The notes: a model not told the origin generated them from the sequence alone. A stretch of 50,978 nt of DNA from Atribacteria bacterium SCGC AAA255-N14 (GCA_000405345.1 ASPC01000004.1:1-50978); one strand, 5' to 3'; shown: positions 8,026 to 16,844, counted from the stretch's first letter. Numbers and translations: made by a program.

Positions 8026-9036
8026 ATGAGAAGATTTGTATCAATCAAAATTATTTTACTGATCTGTTTATTAGGAGTAATAATATCTTCAATTGGATGC
8101 ACACCATCAGTATCCATACATACAGGTACAGTAAGTGGAGTAATAAATGTTTATTGGCCTGGAGTAAGTTTTATGCCAGGAGCAGCAAGGGTTGATGTTC
8201 TCGGTGAAGGAATATTTACGGTTTCTTCTTTTTCTGATGGTACTTATACCTTGAATAATGTTCCAGCCGGTCAACATACTATAACCGCAATAAAACATGG
8301 TTACACAACTGCTCAGCAGGTTGTTAATGTAGCAGAAGGACAAACGGTTACCAATGTCGATTTTAATTTAGAAACTGATATAACAACGGAAGAATTAGGT
8401 GGAGTTCACTATTATGGTTTTAATTTAGATATTACGCCTTTTAACAGCTTAAAAGTCAGACAGGCTATAAATTATGCCATTGATAAAGAAACTTTAATCA
8501 GTGAAATAAATTTAGAATTCGATTCCAATATGATAGTAGCTCAAGGTCCAATACCCCCAAGCATGATAGGTTATAATTCTAGCTTTGCTGGATATTCTTA
8601 TGATGTTGCGGAAGCTCAAACCTTACTTTCTCAAGCAGGATACCCGGAAGGCTTTAATACAGATTTATATTATAATATTTCTGATTACCATTATTTTATT
8701 GCACAAAAGATTCAAACATATTTGGCTCAAGTCGGGATAGATGCGGAACTTCACGGAATTGAATGGACAGAACTTTTAGGATTAGTAGACCAGGGAGAAT
8801 TACCTTTCTTTAGATTGGGATGGACTGCGGATACTCCCGATCCAACCGATTTTCTTTATCCCCTTTACCATTCAGCAAGCGCTAATAATTATGCCCATTT
8901 TAATAACCCAACTGTTGATAGTCTGATAGAGCAAGCTTGGGAGACTATAGATGAAGTAGATTTTATACAATTGATTCAACAAATAGAATCGACTGTCGTA
9001 GATGATGCTCCGGCGATACATCTTTATCATTATTGA
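8026..9036 (+). CDS. lipoprotein: carboxypeptidase-regulatory-like domain fused to C-terminal half of a peptide-binding protein
   Basis: A 336-aa protein with a lipoprotein signal (Cys25, 'SSIGC') and GGAGG 9 nt before the ATG. Residues about 35-115 form a CarboxypepD_reg/PEGA-like beta-sandwich ('GTYTLNNVPAGQHTITAIKHGY'). Residues about 128-336 match only the C-terminal half of SBP_bac_5 oligopeptide-binding proteins: 'VRQAINYAIDKE', 'AQTLLSQAGYPEG', 'GWTADTPDPTDFLYPL' and 'ESTVVDDAPAIHLYHY'. Family members are normally above 500 aa, so lobe I is missing. Either an internal deletion fused two lipoproteins or this is a reduced binding domain. No ABC permease or ATPase is nearby, so transport is doubtful. 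Confidence 0.75.
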   Translation: MRRFVSIKIILLICLLGVIISSIGCTPSVSIHTGTVSGVINVYWPGVSFMPGAARVDVLGEGIFTVSSFSDGTYTLNNVPAGQHTITAIKHGYTTAQQVVNVAEGQTVTNVDFNLETDITTEELGGVHYYGFNLDITPFNSLKVRQAINYAIDKETLISEINLEFDSNMIVAQGPIPPSMIGYNSSFAGYSYDVAEAQTLLSQAGYPEGFNTDLYYNISDYHYFIAQKIQTYLAQVGIDAELHGIEWTELLGLVDQGELPFFRLGWTADTPDPTDFLYPLYHSASANNYAHFNNPTVDSLIEQAWETIDEVDFIQLIQQIESTVVDDAPAIHLYHY

Positions 9037-9549
9037 GAGCCGCAAGTAAAATGGTAGCAGCGTACAATAAGTAACAATGATTAATGACGATTGGAAATGC
9101 TAAAGAGTTCAGGTCTACACATTTGATAAAACCCAACAAATATTTTTATCAAATGTGTAGACCTAATGTAAATTTTATATACTGAAACTATATTTTACAG
9201 GAGCGATAGCAATAAAAGTAATACCAAATAATAAAATATGGCTTCATCAAATACGGTTACTTAGTGTCCGAAATTACTTAATTAAGATTTTTACTAACTT
9301 TAATATGGAGTTTAATCTAACTGTTTCAGATAATTTTCTAAACATATCTTAAGAGCGGATTAGGGAATTTATAGTTACCAAGCAATTCATCCTTATCGGT
9401 AGACCATTTAAAGAGAGGAATGCTTTCGACAAAAACAATATGGAAAAAATAGAAAAATTATACTGCTAATAGATAATTTACTGATCTTTTTAACGAGTTT
9501 GTATTTCAAAAACCTAAAAGTTTGAATAAAAAAGAAAGTAAGGTTTAAT
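9037..9549. other. gene-free stretch with one long perfect hairpin
   Basis: No coding region supported. A perfect 21-bp inverted repeat lies at 9111-9131 and 9144-9164 with a 12-nt loop, and no T-run follows it. The remainder is AT-rich with no recognised element. Confidence 0.6.
9111..9164. repeat. 21-bp perfect inverted repeat
   Basis: The arm AGGTCTACACATTTGATAAAA (9111-9131) is repeated in exact reverse complement at 9144-9164. It sits 75 nt after the SBP-fusion gene. It might be a transcript-end structure or a mobile-element scar; the absence of a 3' T-run weakens a terminator call. Confidence 0.7.
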
Positions 9550-9756
9550 ATGTTTATTTATAGAAAAAGGATGTTAATAAGAATAATATGTCTAATATTA
9601 CTACTAATTTTAACCGGTTGCAGTTCAATTACTACCCCTTCAAATACCATTACAGAAGAAACACTAGAAAAATATGAAGCTGATTCAGCAAAGGGTTCTA
9701 TCAGTTGTAGTATGCCATTCAGCAAAGCCATATCCCGGTTAGGTGGGATAATATAG
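9550..9756 (+). pseudogene. 5' fragment of a lipoprotein gene, fused into antisense CheB sequence
   Basis: The first roughly 50 codons encode a convincing lipoprotein start with lipobox 'LILTGC' and a following T/S-rich linker. From about 9700 the reading frame enters sequence that on the other strand encodes CheB, so the C-terminal codons are not genuine protein. The gene was cut by a recombination event whose junction lies between about 9690 and 9720. Confidence 0.6.
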
Positions 9757-10085
9757 GTACAATTGGGCTTTACGATCATCCCGTCCTCAACTTCGAAAAC
9801 TTGCATTTTGGTATAGCGCCTGATCAACTCGGAGAGAATGCTCTTGTGGTCAGGAGCCAGGTGCTGTACCAATACAAAGGCCATGTCGCTCTTGGTATCG
9901 GTGGGTAAGGCTGCAAAAAAGGCTTCAAAGGCTGCCAGCCCGCCTGCTGAAGCACCGATGCCGACGATGGGAAAGCTCGGTTTCAAGGAAATGTTCGGGT
10001 TGGTGATTTTATCAGTTTTTTTCATCTGGCCCTCTTTGGATATTTTTATTTTCTTTTTAGTATTGGTTATCTTCTTTTTAGTCAT
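9712..10085 (-). pseudogene. N-terminal fragment of a CheB-type methylesterase
   Basis: From ATG 10085 (AAGGGGGAT upstream) the protein reads a K-rich leader, then the CheB catalytic-domain start: 'PIVGIGASAGGLAAFEAFF', 'VLVQHLAPDHKS' and 'TYIIPPNRDMALLNG'. These are the Ser-loop and His regions of CheB methylesterases, often the N-terminal part of CheB-CheR-PAS fusions. Homology stops near residue 125, where the sequence runs into a lipoprotein fragment; the Asp and the rest of the domain are absent. It follows the diguanylate cyclase by 42 nt and shares its 'MTKKKI' start. No other chemotaxis gene is present. Confidence 0.7.
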
Positions 10086-10127
10086 CTTAAATCCCCCTTA
10101 GCTTATTTACTTTTAGAATTATTTATT

Positions 10128-11246
10128 TTAATGATCTTCGCCAATCCAGACATCACCATCACCGAAGAACTTATACTGGTTGCGGCCGTGTCCCTTGCAG
10201 TAATACATGGCAGCATCTGATTTTTTGGTCAGGGTTTCCAGGTCCTCTGCATCTTTCGGGTAGATGGCGATACCAATGCTGGTGGATAAATGTAACTGAT
10301 GACTGTTAATTAAGAGCGTCTCACTAAAGGAATCCAGGATTTTTTGGGCTATGGTAGCGGCACCTTCTGCCTGGCTGGTTTCCGGCATTAAAAATATAAA
10401 CTCGTCTCCCCCAACCCGGGCCAAGGTGTCGCTGGCACGTATTGTTCCGGTAAGCCGCATGCTGATAAGCTTAAGCGCCTGGTCTCCTGCGTCGTGGCCG
10501 AGGGTATCATTGATAAATTTAAATTTGTCCAGGTCTAAGGACATGAGGACAAGCCTGGATTTATTGCGGTGAGCCAGTGCTGCCGCTATAGCGAAACGGT
10601 CGAGCAGTAAAGCCCGATTTGGTAACCCGGTAAGGAAATCATGGGTGGCCATCTCCTCGAGCTTTTGCTCTATCTGCTTGCGTTCGGTGATGTCGTTTAT
10701 CACCGTATAATACAAGGTATCCCCATTCTTACTATCCTGTACTATTATCGACTCCAAACGAGCCCAGAATGGGAAGCCTTCCTTTTTCATCAGTCTCAGA
10801 TCGCACACCTGCGGTACACCTGTTTCAAAGAGCTGTTTACGGTGATGGTAGTAAATATCCTGATCCTCGCGGTGGATAAAGCGGGTAAACAATTTCTTGT
10901 TTAAAGTCTTTCGCGCCACACCCAGTAAACTTCCTGCCTTGAGGTTCGCTTCCAGGATCAACCCCTCTTTGTTTTGGGTAAAATAGCCCACCGGAGCCAG
11001 ATCGTAAAGATTATAATATCGCGACTGTAAGGATTCGAGTTCCTCTTGCGTCCGGCGTAGCGACTCGTTCTGCATGGTAAGTTCGATCTGGTACACCTCT
11101 AGTTCATGGAGTAATTTCCTCTGCTCTTCGGGTGACAGACTATCTAAATTTTCCGGTAATTTAGGGACTTTTTCCCGGAGTATTTCCTCTGCCTGCCGGC
11201 GCAAATCATCCGGCCGGCTTAAAGAACCGATCTTTTTTTTAGTCAT
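10128..11246 (-). CDS. PAS-GGDEF diguanylate cyclase
   Basis: A 372-aa protein with no membrane segment. It has an N-terminal coiled region (about 20-75, with 'EEQRKLLHELEVYQIELTMQNE'), a PAS domain (about 78-195, ending 'VINDITERKQ'), and a GGDEF domain with intact 'RVGGDEFIFL' (G279-F283). An RxxD inhibitory I-site (270-273) lies five residues before GGDEF. It should make c-di-GMP from two GTP in response to a PAS signal. AAAGGG lies upstream of the ATG. The gene is visibly GC-richer than its neighbours, which suggests transfer. The c-di-GMP-I riboswitch at 2104 gives a local target, but the link is inference. Confidence 0.92.
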   Translation of the reverse strand: MTKKKIGSLSRPDDLRRQAEEILREKVPKLPENLDSLSPEEQRKLLHELEVYQIELTMQNESLRRTQEELESLQSRYYNLYDLAPVGYFTQNKEGLILEANLKAGSLLGVARKTLNKKLFTRFIHREDQDIYYHHRKQLFETGVPQVCDLRLMKKEGFPFWARLESIIVQDSKNGDTLYYTVINDITERKQIEQKLEEMATHDFLTGLPNRALLLDRFAIAAALAHRNKSRLVLMSLDLDKFKFINDTLGHDAGDQALKLISMRLTGTIRASDTLARVGGDEFIFLMPETSQAEGAATIAQKILDSFSETLLINSHQLHLSTSIGIAIYPKDAEDLETLTKKSDAAMYYCKGHGRNQYKFFGDGDVWIGEDH

Positions 11247-11278
11247 GATTTGACCCTTTCGGTAGTATAGCCTGAGAA

Positions 11279-11322
11279 TAAAAAACTCAGAGGTGGCAGT
11301 ATGCAGCCTCTGAGTTTTTTAT
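11279..11322. terminator. bidirectional terminator hairpin
   Basis: The arms AAAAACTCAGAGG (11281-11293) and CCTCTGAGTTTTTT (11307-11320) flank a 13-nt loop. The A-run on one side and T-run on the other let it act in both directions. It marks the right edge of the GC-richer patch and overlaps the 3' end of the DUF3870 reading frame. Confidence 0.8.
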
Positions 11323-11676
11323 TAATAATTTCTTCTTGATTTGCAAAAGAATAGGGCTTTTTTGAAAATATTTCTTTGAAATTAATATTAAAATAGGAAA
11401 AAAAAGCCGGATTTGGGGGGGGGGGGGTTGTGATGGTAATAAAGTGCTGGAAACATCTACAATCTCAGAATTAATAGGGTCTACTTCAAGATATATAGCA
11501 AGATAACCGACAGAATCTTTTGGCCTTATTTTCTCAGGCAACTTAGCAGTACCTGCTAATATGATTGTATCTGGTCTTAATTTGTATCTTTGGGTTTCTT
11601 CTTCTTGATTTTTAAGCACAATGTTATCCTTCCTAAATTTTCTACTATTAATTCCGATTTTTAATTTCGCTTCCAA
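11287..11676 (-). pseudogene. DUF3870-like gene interrupted by a 13-G tract
   Basis: Residues 1-82 resemble DUF3870: 'DTIILAGTAKLPEKI' then 'YLEVDPINSEIVDVSSTLL'. At the codons after 'STLLPS' the coding strand has 13 consecutive C (11415-11427 on +) and shortly after it an 8-base homopolymer. Downstream residues no longer look like the family. The start is TTG with no clear ribosome binding site, and the stop lies inside a terminator hairpin. The tract may be a phase-variation switch or a sequencing/assembly error; either would change the C-terminal frame. Confidence 0.55.
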
Positions 11677-11873
11677 TATGTCTTGGTTTTTTTATCTGAA
11701 AGTTTCTTCTTATATATTCAGGAAATAGTGTCAAAAATACATTATTACATAATCAAAAATATTTGTTTAGACGAATACTTTCACGCTTGATATAATACAT
11801 ATACTATACATAATTTCAAAATCCTTCTTTTTTTAAAAAATAATTCAAAGGTGTGGTAAGAGAGGGTTCCCTG

Positions 11874-13379
11874 TCATATCTCAATCCTTCCGGAATCAAT
11901 CCACTCTTTTATGATTTCTCTCTTCTTTTCTTCCAGGACCACCTCAAGTAATTTTGATGATTCCCTTTTTATCTTTACCTTATTAAGCTTGTCTTTCCAA
12001 AAATCCGGTAATCTTTTTTCCGCTTCTTTTTTGATTTCTTCCTGTTTTAATGGTCTAAGAGAATTAAATATTTGCCTTATTTTTTCAATTTCTTCTTTCC
12101 TTTTTTTATCTTCCTCTTCTTTGTTTTTCATTTTAGTATATTCTGTTTTTTCCTCTTTTTCTTCCTGTTTTTGTTCTCTTATTTTTCTTAAATATTCTTC
12201 CGGGAATTGCCAATTTTCTCTTATTGCCTTCACTATATAAGCCGCTTTATCGCTGGCATTAGAATAATTAATTGCCTCAATCCATTTTTTTATTAATTCC
12301 TGATCATTACTTTTGATTAACTTTTCGGCGGTTATTTTAGAAACATTTATTTTAACTAATTCATTAATTAAATTATTCTGTTCTTCTGGATATTTTTTTA
12401 ATTCCTCTTTTGGTTCTGGTAGATATTCTCCGGTCCAGTTGTTAAAGCTTTTTATCTTCCCCTTTTTCATTTCTTTTTTAGCTCTTTCCCCAGGCCAGTA
12501 ATAGATGAGCCAGTCCTTTTTTCCATTTTCATTCCATACATATTTTGAAATAAATCCGGTATTGGTAAGTTCGTTATTTCCTGGGTTTAATTGTTGTTTA
12601 GCCAAAGATATATAGTTGTGGGGAGTTACCGGAAGAAGCTGACATAATTTAGAATATCTATAACAGATAAATTTTTCTCTCTTATTTCTTAAACCGTAAA
12701 ATTTTACCCCTAAAATTTCATAGAGCCTTGAAGCTATTTTACTTTTAAGACTTTGCAAATAATCATAATCAATTGGTTTCACATAAAATGAATTTAGGCT
12801 CTGAAGATACCAGCTTCCTAAAAATAAATAGTTACTATCGGCTATTTCATTATTAGGTAATTTTTTACCTTTAAATATTACCCTGTCATATAAACTAAAA
12901 CTATCATCAACCCATTGCTTAACGTCTTTTGAATAAAAACTGCCAACCGATTTTATAGTAGTTGCCTTTATCTTTTCTAGGGCTTTTTTTATTTTCCTAT
13001 ATTCCACTCCACCATAATTTTCTATATTCATTCTTTTACATAAATTATATAAAGAACCTAAAGTTATTGGATTTTCCACCTTTCCTTTTTCTTTTAAAAT
13101 ATCGGTTATAATCTGTTCTATTGCCTTATAAACCTTTCTATCAAAAAGACCGGGGTAACCATATTTGGGATTAGCTGATACATTCCATAATATTTCTAAT
13201 TTCTCTCCGTTTCTATAAATTACTTCCTTATATTCTGTTTCTAATTTATTTTTTAAAGTATTTTTATAAAGAAAGAAGAAAGGTAAAACCAGAAGATTAA
13301 CTTCGGAACTAATTATTTTGGGCAGATTAATTTCATTATTATTTTTTTTAATAATTTTATTTGTCTTGCGTTCGCCCTT
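11874..13379 (-). CDS. plasmid-type replication initiator-like protein lacking a normal start
   Basis: The open frame encodes about 501 aa. The N-terminal part ('LPKIISSEVNLLVLPFFFLY', then 'GYPGLFDRKVYKAIEQII') and the following winged-helix-like region ('FYGLRNKREKFICYRYSKLC', 'LPVTPHNYISLAKQQLNPG') resemble RepA/WH1-type initiators. The C-terminal half is a charged coiled coil (about 395-470). Homology clearly continues upstream of the first usual start (GTG 13079), but no ATG, GTG or TTG occurs in that frame up to the TAG at 13380-13382. An IS21-type end abuts exactly there, so the natural 5' end was probably lost. Function as a replication initiator is a moderate-confidence inference. 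Confidence 0.6.
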   Translation of the reverse strand, partial: KGERKTNKIIKKNNNEINLPKIISSEVNLLVLPFFFLYKNTLKNKLETEYKEVIYRNGEKLEILWNVSANPKYGYPGLFDRKVYKAIEQIITDILKEKGKVENPITLGSLYNLCKRMNIENYGGVEYRKIKKALEKIKATTIKSVGSFYSKDVKQWVDDSFSLYDRVIFKGKKLPNNEIADSNYLFLGSWYLQSLNSFYVKPIDYDYLQSLKSKIASRLYEILGVKFYGLRNKREKFICYRYSKLCQLLPVTPHNYISLAKQQLNPGNNELTNTGFISKYVWNENGKKDWLIYYWPGERAKKEMKKGKIKSFNNWTGEYLPEPKEELKKYPEEQNNLINELVKINVSKITAEKLIKSNDQELIKKWIEAINYSNASDKAAYIVKAIRENWQFPEEYLRKIREQKQEEKEEKTEYTKMKNKEEEDKKRKEEIEKIRQIFNSLRPLKQEEIKKEAEKRLPDFWKDKLNKVKIKRESSKLLEVVLEEKKREIIKEWIDSGRIEI

Positions 13380-13437
13380 CTATATGATAGCCAAATGTGG
13401 CCAAAATGAAAACTGGTACCCCTTAGTGGACACATTC
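13380..13437 (+). mobile_element. IS21-type terminal relic
   Basis: The sub-terminal repeats GCCAAATG and GGCCAAAATG are followed by AAAACTGGTACCCC and TTAGTGGACA, the familiar terminal pattern of IS21-family elements. No transposase lies on its interior (left) side, where the replication-initiator frame begins, so this is a solo end left after deletion. Recognition is by motif only. Confidence 0.5.
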
Positions 13438-13794
13438 AGAACTTTGCGTTGGAGTGATACTACTGAAAAACTACTAAATTTTAATAAAATAAGGAGTTGA
13501 GCAATTTTACTAATGATGTAATAAATTCAATTTAATCTCCTATTTCATTATCTTTATAAATTAGCATGCTTCTCTCTATTATTCTGAATAATTTTAAATT
13601 ACAAGTAATAAATTTTACTAGTTAAATTAAAGATACCCAACTAAAAAGCCATCAATATTTTAAACAATAACATAATATCATAATACAAAAAATTATTCAA
13701 AAACATTATTATAAAAATCTCTAAGTTTTGATAATGCCCTGTTCTTCTAATAAATAAAGAATTCCAATCAATATTTCATTTTTTATTTGGATAT
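13438..13794. other. gene-poor AT-rich stretch with a possible small ORF
   Basis: No strong gene. A minus-strand frame at 13721-13813 (30 aa, ending 'LLEEQGIIKT') has protein-like composition and may be the tail of a gene cut by the IS21 fragment. The rest shows nothing recognisable. Confidence 0.4.
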
Positions 13795-14322
13795 ATGATA
13801 ATTCTTCTAACATTGACTCATCTTAGAATCTATTCCCATGTCAATTACCCCTGTTCGATACGGGCAACCTCTAAAACCATAGAGGTCTATGTAGATCACA
13901 AGCGGGTAGCCGTATATCCCAGAAACTACAACAGGTCTAAAAGGTATGAAACCCTGGAAGAACATATGCCTGATGAACACAGAGCTGTTTATGGGTGGAG
14001 CTCCGACCGCTTTCTCTTATGGGCGGATAAAACCGGACCGAACACCCGGGAATACATAAAAAAGATCCTTAAGAGTCGGGAATACCCGGTCCAGAGCTAT
14101 AGGGCCTGTATGGGTATCATGCGCCTTGCCAAAGCCTATCCGCTTGAAGTAATGGAAACTACCAGCCGAGAAGCCCTGGATAAAAATATCTGCTCCTACA
14201 AATACTTTAACCTTATCTTAAAACAGGTTGTTTCCAGATTACCAAAGAAAGAGGATAAAATTATAGAGCACAAAAATGTTAGGGGAAGCAGGGCTTATGT
14301 AGGAGGTGGTATCTATGCTTAA
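13795..14322 (+). pseudogene. istA: IS21 transposase IstA, C-terminal fragment
   Basis: From about 13835 the frame matches the C-terminal part of IstA: a beta-rich 'HVNYPCSIRATSKTIEVY' segment and 'HKRVAVYPRNYN', then 'EEHMPDEHRAVYGWSSDRF' and a helical tail. The catalytic DDE core (about 300 residues) is absent, so the element cannot transpose on its own. The final 8 nt overlap the istB start, the usual IS21 arrangement. Confidence 0.8.
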
Positions 14323-15058
14323 TAATCCTACTGTAGAAAAACTTAGAGATATGAAACTTAAGGTCATGGCAGAGATGTTTGTTGACCCTGTTTTAAGAGA
14401 TCTCTCCTTTGAGGAAAGACTGGCTATTATGGTGGAAAAAGAGTGGTTGCAGCGAAAAAATAACAGAATTAAGCGACTCCTCTATAAGGCCTCTCTGGCC
14501 ATAAATGCCTGTATCGAGGACATTGACTATACTCAAGACCGGAAGATAGATAAAAAGACCATCCGGACACTTTCCAGCTGTATCTTCATCGAACAGAAAC
14601 TTAATATCATTATCTCCGGTAAAACCGGATGCGGTAAATCCTTTTTGGCCTGTGCCTTCGGGAACAATGCCTGTCGTTATGGTTATACTGTCAGATACTA
14701 CAGGATACCTGAACTTCTACTTGAAATTCAGTCCGCAAAAAATGATAATGGCTATATTCAATTTATGGATAAGTTGAAAAAAGTAAGGCTTCTGATATTG
14801 GATGACCTAGGACTTAAATCATACACCTTGGAGGAAAGCAGGGATATTCTGGAGATTACAGAAAGCAGATATAACAGATCATCCACCATACTTTCCGGAC
14901 AGATTCCCCATACGCATTGGCATGACTTATTCCCTGATCCTGCCCTGGCAGATGCCATAATGGATAGGATAATCCATAATGCCTATATTCTGCCTCTGGA
15001 CTCAAAAAAATCTATGCGGGAGGTGATGGCAAAAAAGATTATTCAGGCAATCGAATAA
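14315..15058 (+). CDS. istB: IS21 helper ATPase IstB
   Basis: A 247-aa AAA+ ATPase of normal IstB length. It shows Walker A 'GKTGCGKSFLACAFG', Walker B 'VRLLILDDLG', and the IstB tail 'ADAIMDRIIHNAYILPLDSK'. ATG 14315 is preferred because AGGAGG lies 8 nt upstream; the in-frame GTG at 14306 overlaps that site. IstB loads and activates IstA on target DNA. With IstA truncated it is an orphan remnant of the element. Confidence 0.9.
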   Translation: MLNNPTVEKLRDMKLKVMAEMFVDPVLRDLSFEERLAIMVEKEWLQRKNNRIKRLLYKASLAINACIEDIDYTQDRKIDKKTIRTLSSCIFIEQKLNIIISGKTGCGKSFLACAFGNNACRYGYTVRYYRIPELLLEIQSAKNDNGYIQFMDKLKKVRLLILDDLGLKSYTLEESRDILEITESRYNRSSTILSGQIPHTHWHDLFPDPALADAIMDRIIHNAYILPLDSKKSMREVMAKKIIQAIE

Positions 15059-15228
15059 GTGACAGGTTAAAAGGGTATTGCTGAACAATGATTATGAGTA
15101 TACAATAATATAAAACCTTATTGGAAAAAAGAGTAAAGCTTTTTTAAATTCTTTCAGGTCTTTCAATTTAATATAAACTAAATGATAGTTATTGATTAAG
15201 AATAATGTTAATAAAAATTGAATCGATA

Positions 15229-15299
15229 AGGTGTCCGGATGTTACCGGTTTAATGTCCGGATGCCTCCGGAATTGCCGTCCGGATACTCCGGAATACGC
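15229..15299 (+). repeat. IS21 right-end sub-terminal repeats
   Basis: Three spaced TGTCCGGAT/GTCCGGAT copies alternate with CTCCGGAAT-type blocks and end in CCGGAATACGC. This is the multiple-repeat end structure typical of IS21 elements. It lies 170 nt after istB. Confidence 0.6.
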
Positions 15300-15440
15300 T
15301 CTTGAACCCTAAGTAGACCTTTCCCCGTACTAATTCCCTTACCGGTAGATGATCTATCTTGTACTTCCTGCGAAATGCCGAGGAGGTATCCTTCTTTTTT
15401 TGACTAGCTCTTAATACTAGGAGATTCCCATTCCAGTAAT
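15300..15440 (-). pseudogene. relic of an IS1182-type transposase C-terminus
   Basis: The sequence from 'CTTGAACCCTAAGTAGACC' through 'GAGGAGGTATCC' to 'ACTAGGAGATTCCCATT' aligns closely with 19700-19840 inside the intact IS1182 transposase, with substitutions and indels. It corresponds to the 'GIEGIPSVLRRRYKID' region. Only about 45 codons survive. Confidence 0.75.
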
Positions 15441-15537
15441 AAATCTAGAACGGTGTTAGGCTGATGGCTAGCCTTTGCCTAATCCGGACTCTTATCGGTA
15501 AAAACTACTAAACTTGGCTGGGCGCACATTTATATTT

Positions 15538-16434
15538 TCACCTCAGTACCTCAACAATATCGAGTTGCTGGATAGGTATGCTCTTAAATTTGGTGGTAAC
15601 CAAAGCAACAGAGAGTTTATCTTTAACCCTTGTTATCCTTGCCTGAGCGATTAAATCTAATTCTCTATCTAAGATTTCATTGGTTTTAGAATCAAGGATT
15701 ATTTCTCCCTCCCGATAGATTCTTATTTCCTCTCCTACTTGTATACCAGAGTTTGTTCCCAGATTGATATAAACCTGGGTTATTCCTCCAGAGGAAGTTG
15801 AGTCTACCTTTACTATATAACCTTTCAAGTAAAGTGAGGATATTTCAATTTCTTTTTTATCTAACTTGTCAATAAAATCCAAAAATACTCTACTCCCAAT
15901 TATATTTATTAGATTCAATATAGGTCTAGTCTTCTCATAACTACATTGAGAAGATTTTTCAGTTTGTACGGTAGAATAAATAATATTACCTTCACTAACA
16001 TCAATTATTCGAACAAACATATTCACGCTACATTTATTTTCTGGATTTATATTAAATGAACATGCTCTAAAAATCACTGAGGATACATTAGCGATTACTA
16101 CAAAATCCACACCTACTAATTTTACCAATCTGGCCACATTAGAAGGATCAAATAAATTGCAACTATATTCAATCTTTTTCTTTTGTAAAATACTATCTAT
16201 TTCAGATTTCTCTAATACTCGAAAATAATTAGTACTTTTTGATACATCTATTAGTTGCTGAGTAGCAAATTTAGAAATATTAGAATCGTTTTCCCATGTA
16301 TAACCAGGAGCAGTAGAAGTTATATCCATTACTGCTATTCGGGGAGAAATTTGGCAAAAACTAATTGCTGTAAAATTAATAAATATTAAGGTTACCAAAA
16401 TTAATTTAAATATATTTGTAGATTTCATGATCAA
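15538..16434 (-). CDS. CsgG-like envelope protein with C-terminal FlgT_C-like domain
   Basis: A 298-aa protein with an N-terminal signal peptide ('LILVTLIFINFTAISFCQ') and no lipobox. Residues about 30-195 are CsgG/TolB_N-like: 'PRIAVMDITSTAPGYTW', then 'RVLEKSEIDSIL' and 'VARLVKLVGVDFVVIANV'. Residues about 205-298 form an FlgT_C-like barrel ('VYINLGTNSGIQVGEEIRIY' to 'DIVEVLR'). AGGAGG lies 9 nt before a TTG and 15 nt before an ATG two codons later; TTG was taken. It is a clear paralog of the 38974-39927 protein, separated from the main envelope block by IS elements. Confidence 0.8.
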   Translation of the reverse strand: MIMKSTNIFKLILVTLIFINFTAISFCQISPRIAVMDITSTAPGYTWENDSNISKFATQQLIDVSKSTNYFRVLEKSEIDSILQKKKIEYSCNLFDPSNVARLVKLVGVDFVVIANVSSVIFRACSFNINPENKCSVNMFVRIIDVSEGNIIYSTVQTEKSSQCSYEKTRPILNLINIIGSRVFLDFIDKLDKKEIEISSLYLKGYIVKVDSTSSGGITQVYINLGTNSGIQVGEEIRIYREGEIILDSKTNEILDRELDLIAQARITRVKDKLSVALVTTKFKSIPIQQLDIVEVLR

Positions 16435-16753
16435 CTATCTTTACCTCCTTAATATAGATATTACTCTGGCTCTTCTTTTTTAGAGAAAATATTAGAAAAA
16501 CCGTCTTTTCAGGCTTTTAAATAAATTTACATTCTATGAGCCACAAGTAATTCTCTATTTATTTATCCTTTCTTGCAAAGAAAATAATTTAAGACATATC
16601 ATTATAGTTAAGTTTTTTCTTTATGTTTCTAATATTTTACTGATCAATACACTTATTATCGAAATAAATATTAATAGGTAAAGTTTTAGAATATTTTTAT
16701 TACCATGCTATATTGAATTTATGGAATTTGCGAGTACTACTAAAGCATATTTA

Positions 16754-16834
16754 TTACTTTACTTTCTCTTTAACCTCTCTTGCATCACCATAAATCGATC
16801 TAAGAGCAAACAAAATGACACTATTTACGATCAT
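16754..16834 (-). CDS. possible small ORF (26 aa)
   Basis: ATG 16834 to TAA 16754, encoding a hydrophobic start and a charged end ('YGDAREVKEKVK'). It follows the 27-aa membrane ORF by 10 nt in another frame. The pair could be two micro-proteins or one frameshifted gene. No clear ribosome binding site. Confidence 0.25.
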   Translation of the reverse strand: MIVNSVILFALRSIYGDAREVKEKVK

Positions 16835-16844
16835 TGAGATACCT

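Noticed and set aside
11911..12501. Plus-strand hydrophobic reading frames over the replication-initiator gene
   Set aside because: They are mirror images of its lysine/glutamate-rich coding sequence and have no ribosome binding sites.
13318..13500. 60-aa plus-strand reading frame
   Set aside because: It overlaps the open frame of the replication initiator and the IS21-type end, and has no ribosome binding site.
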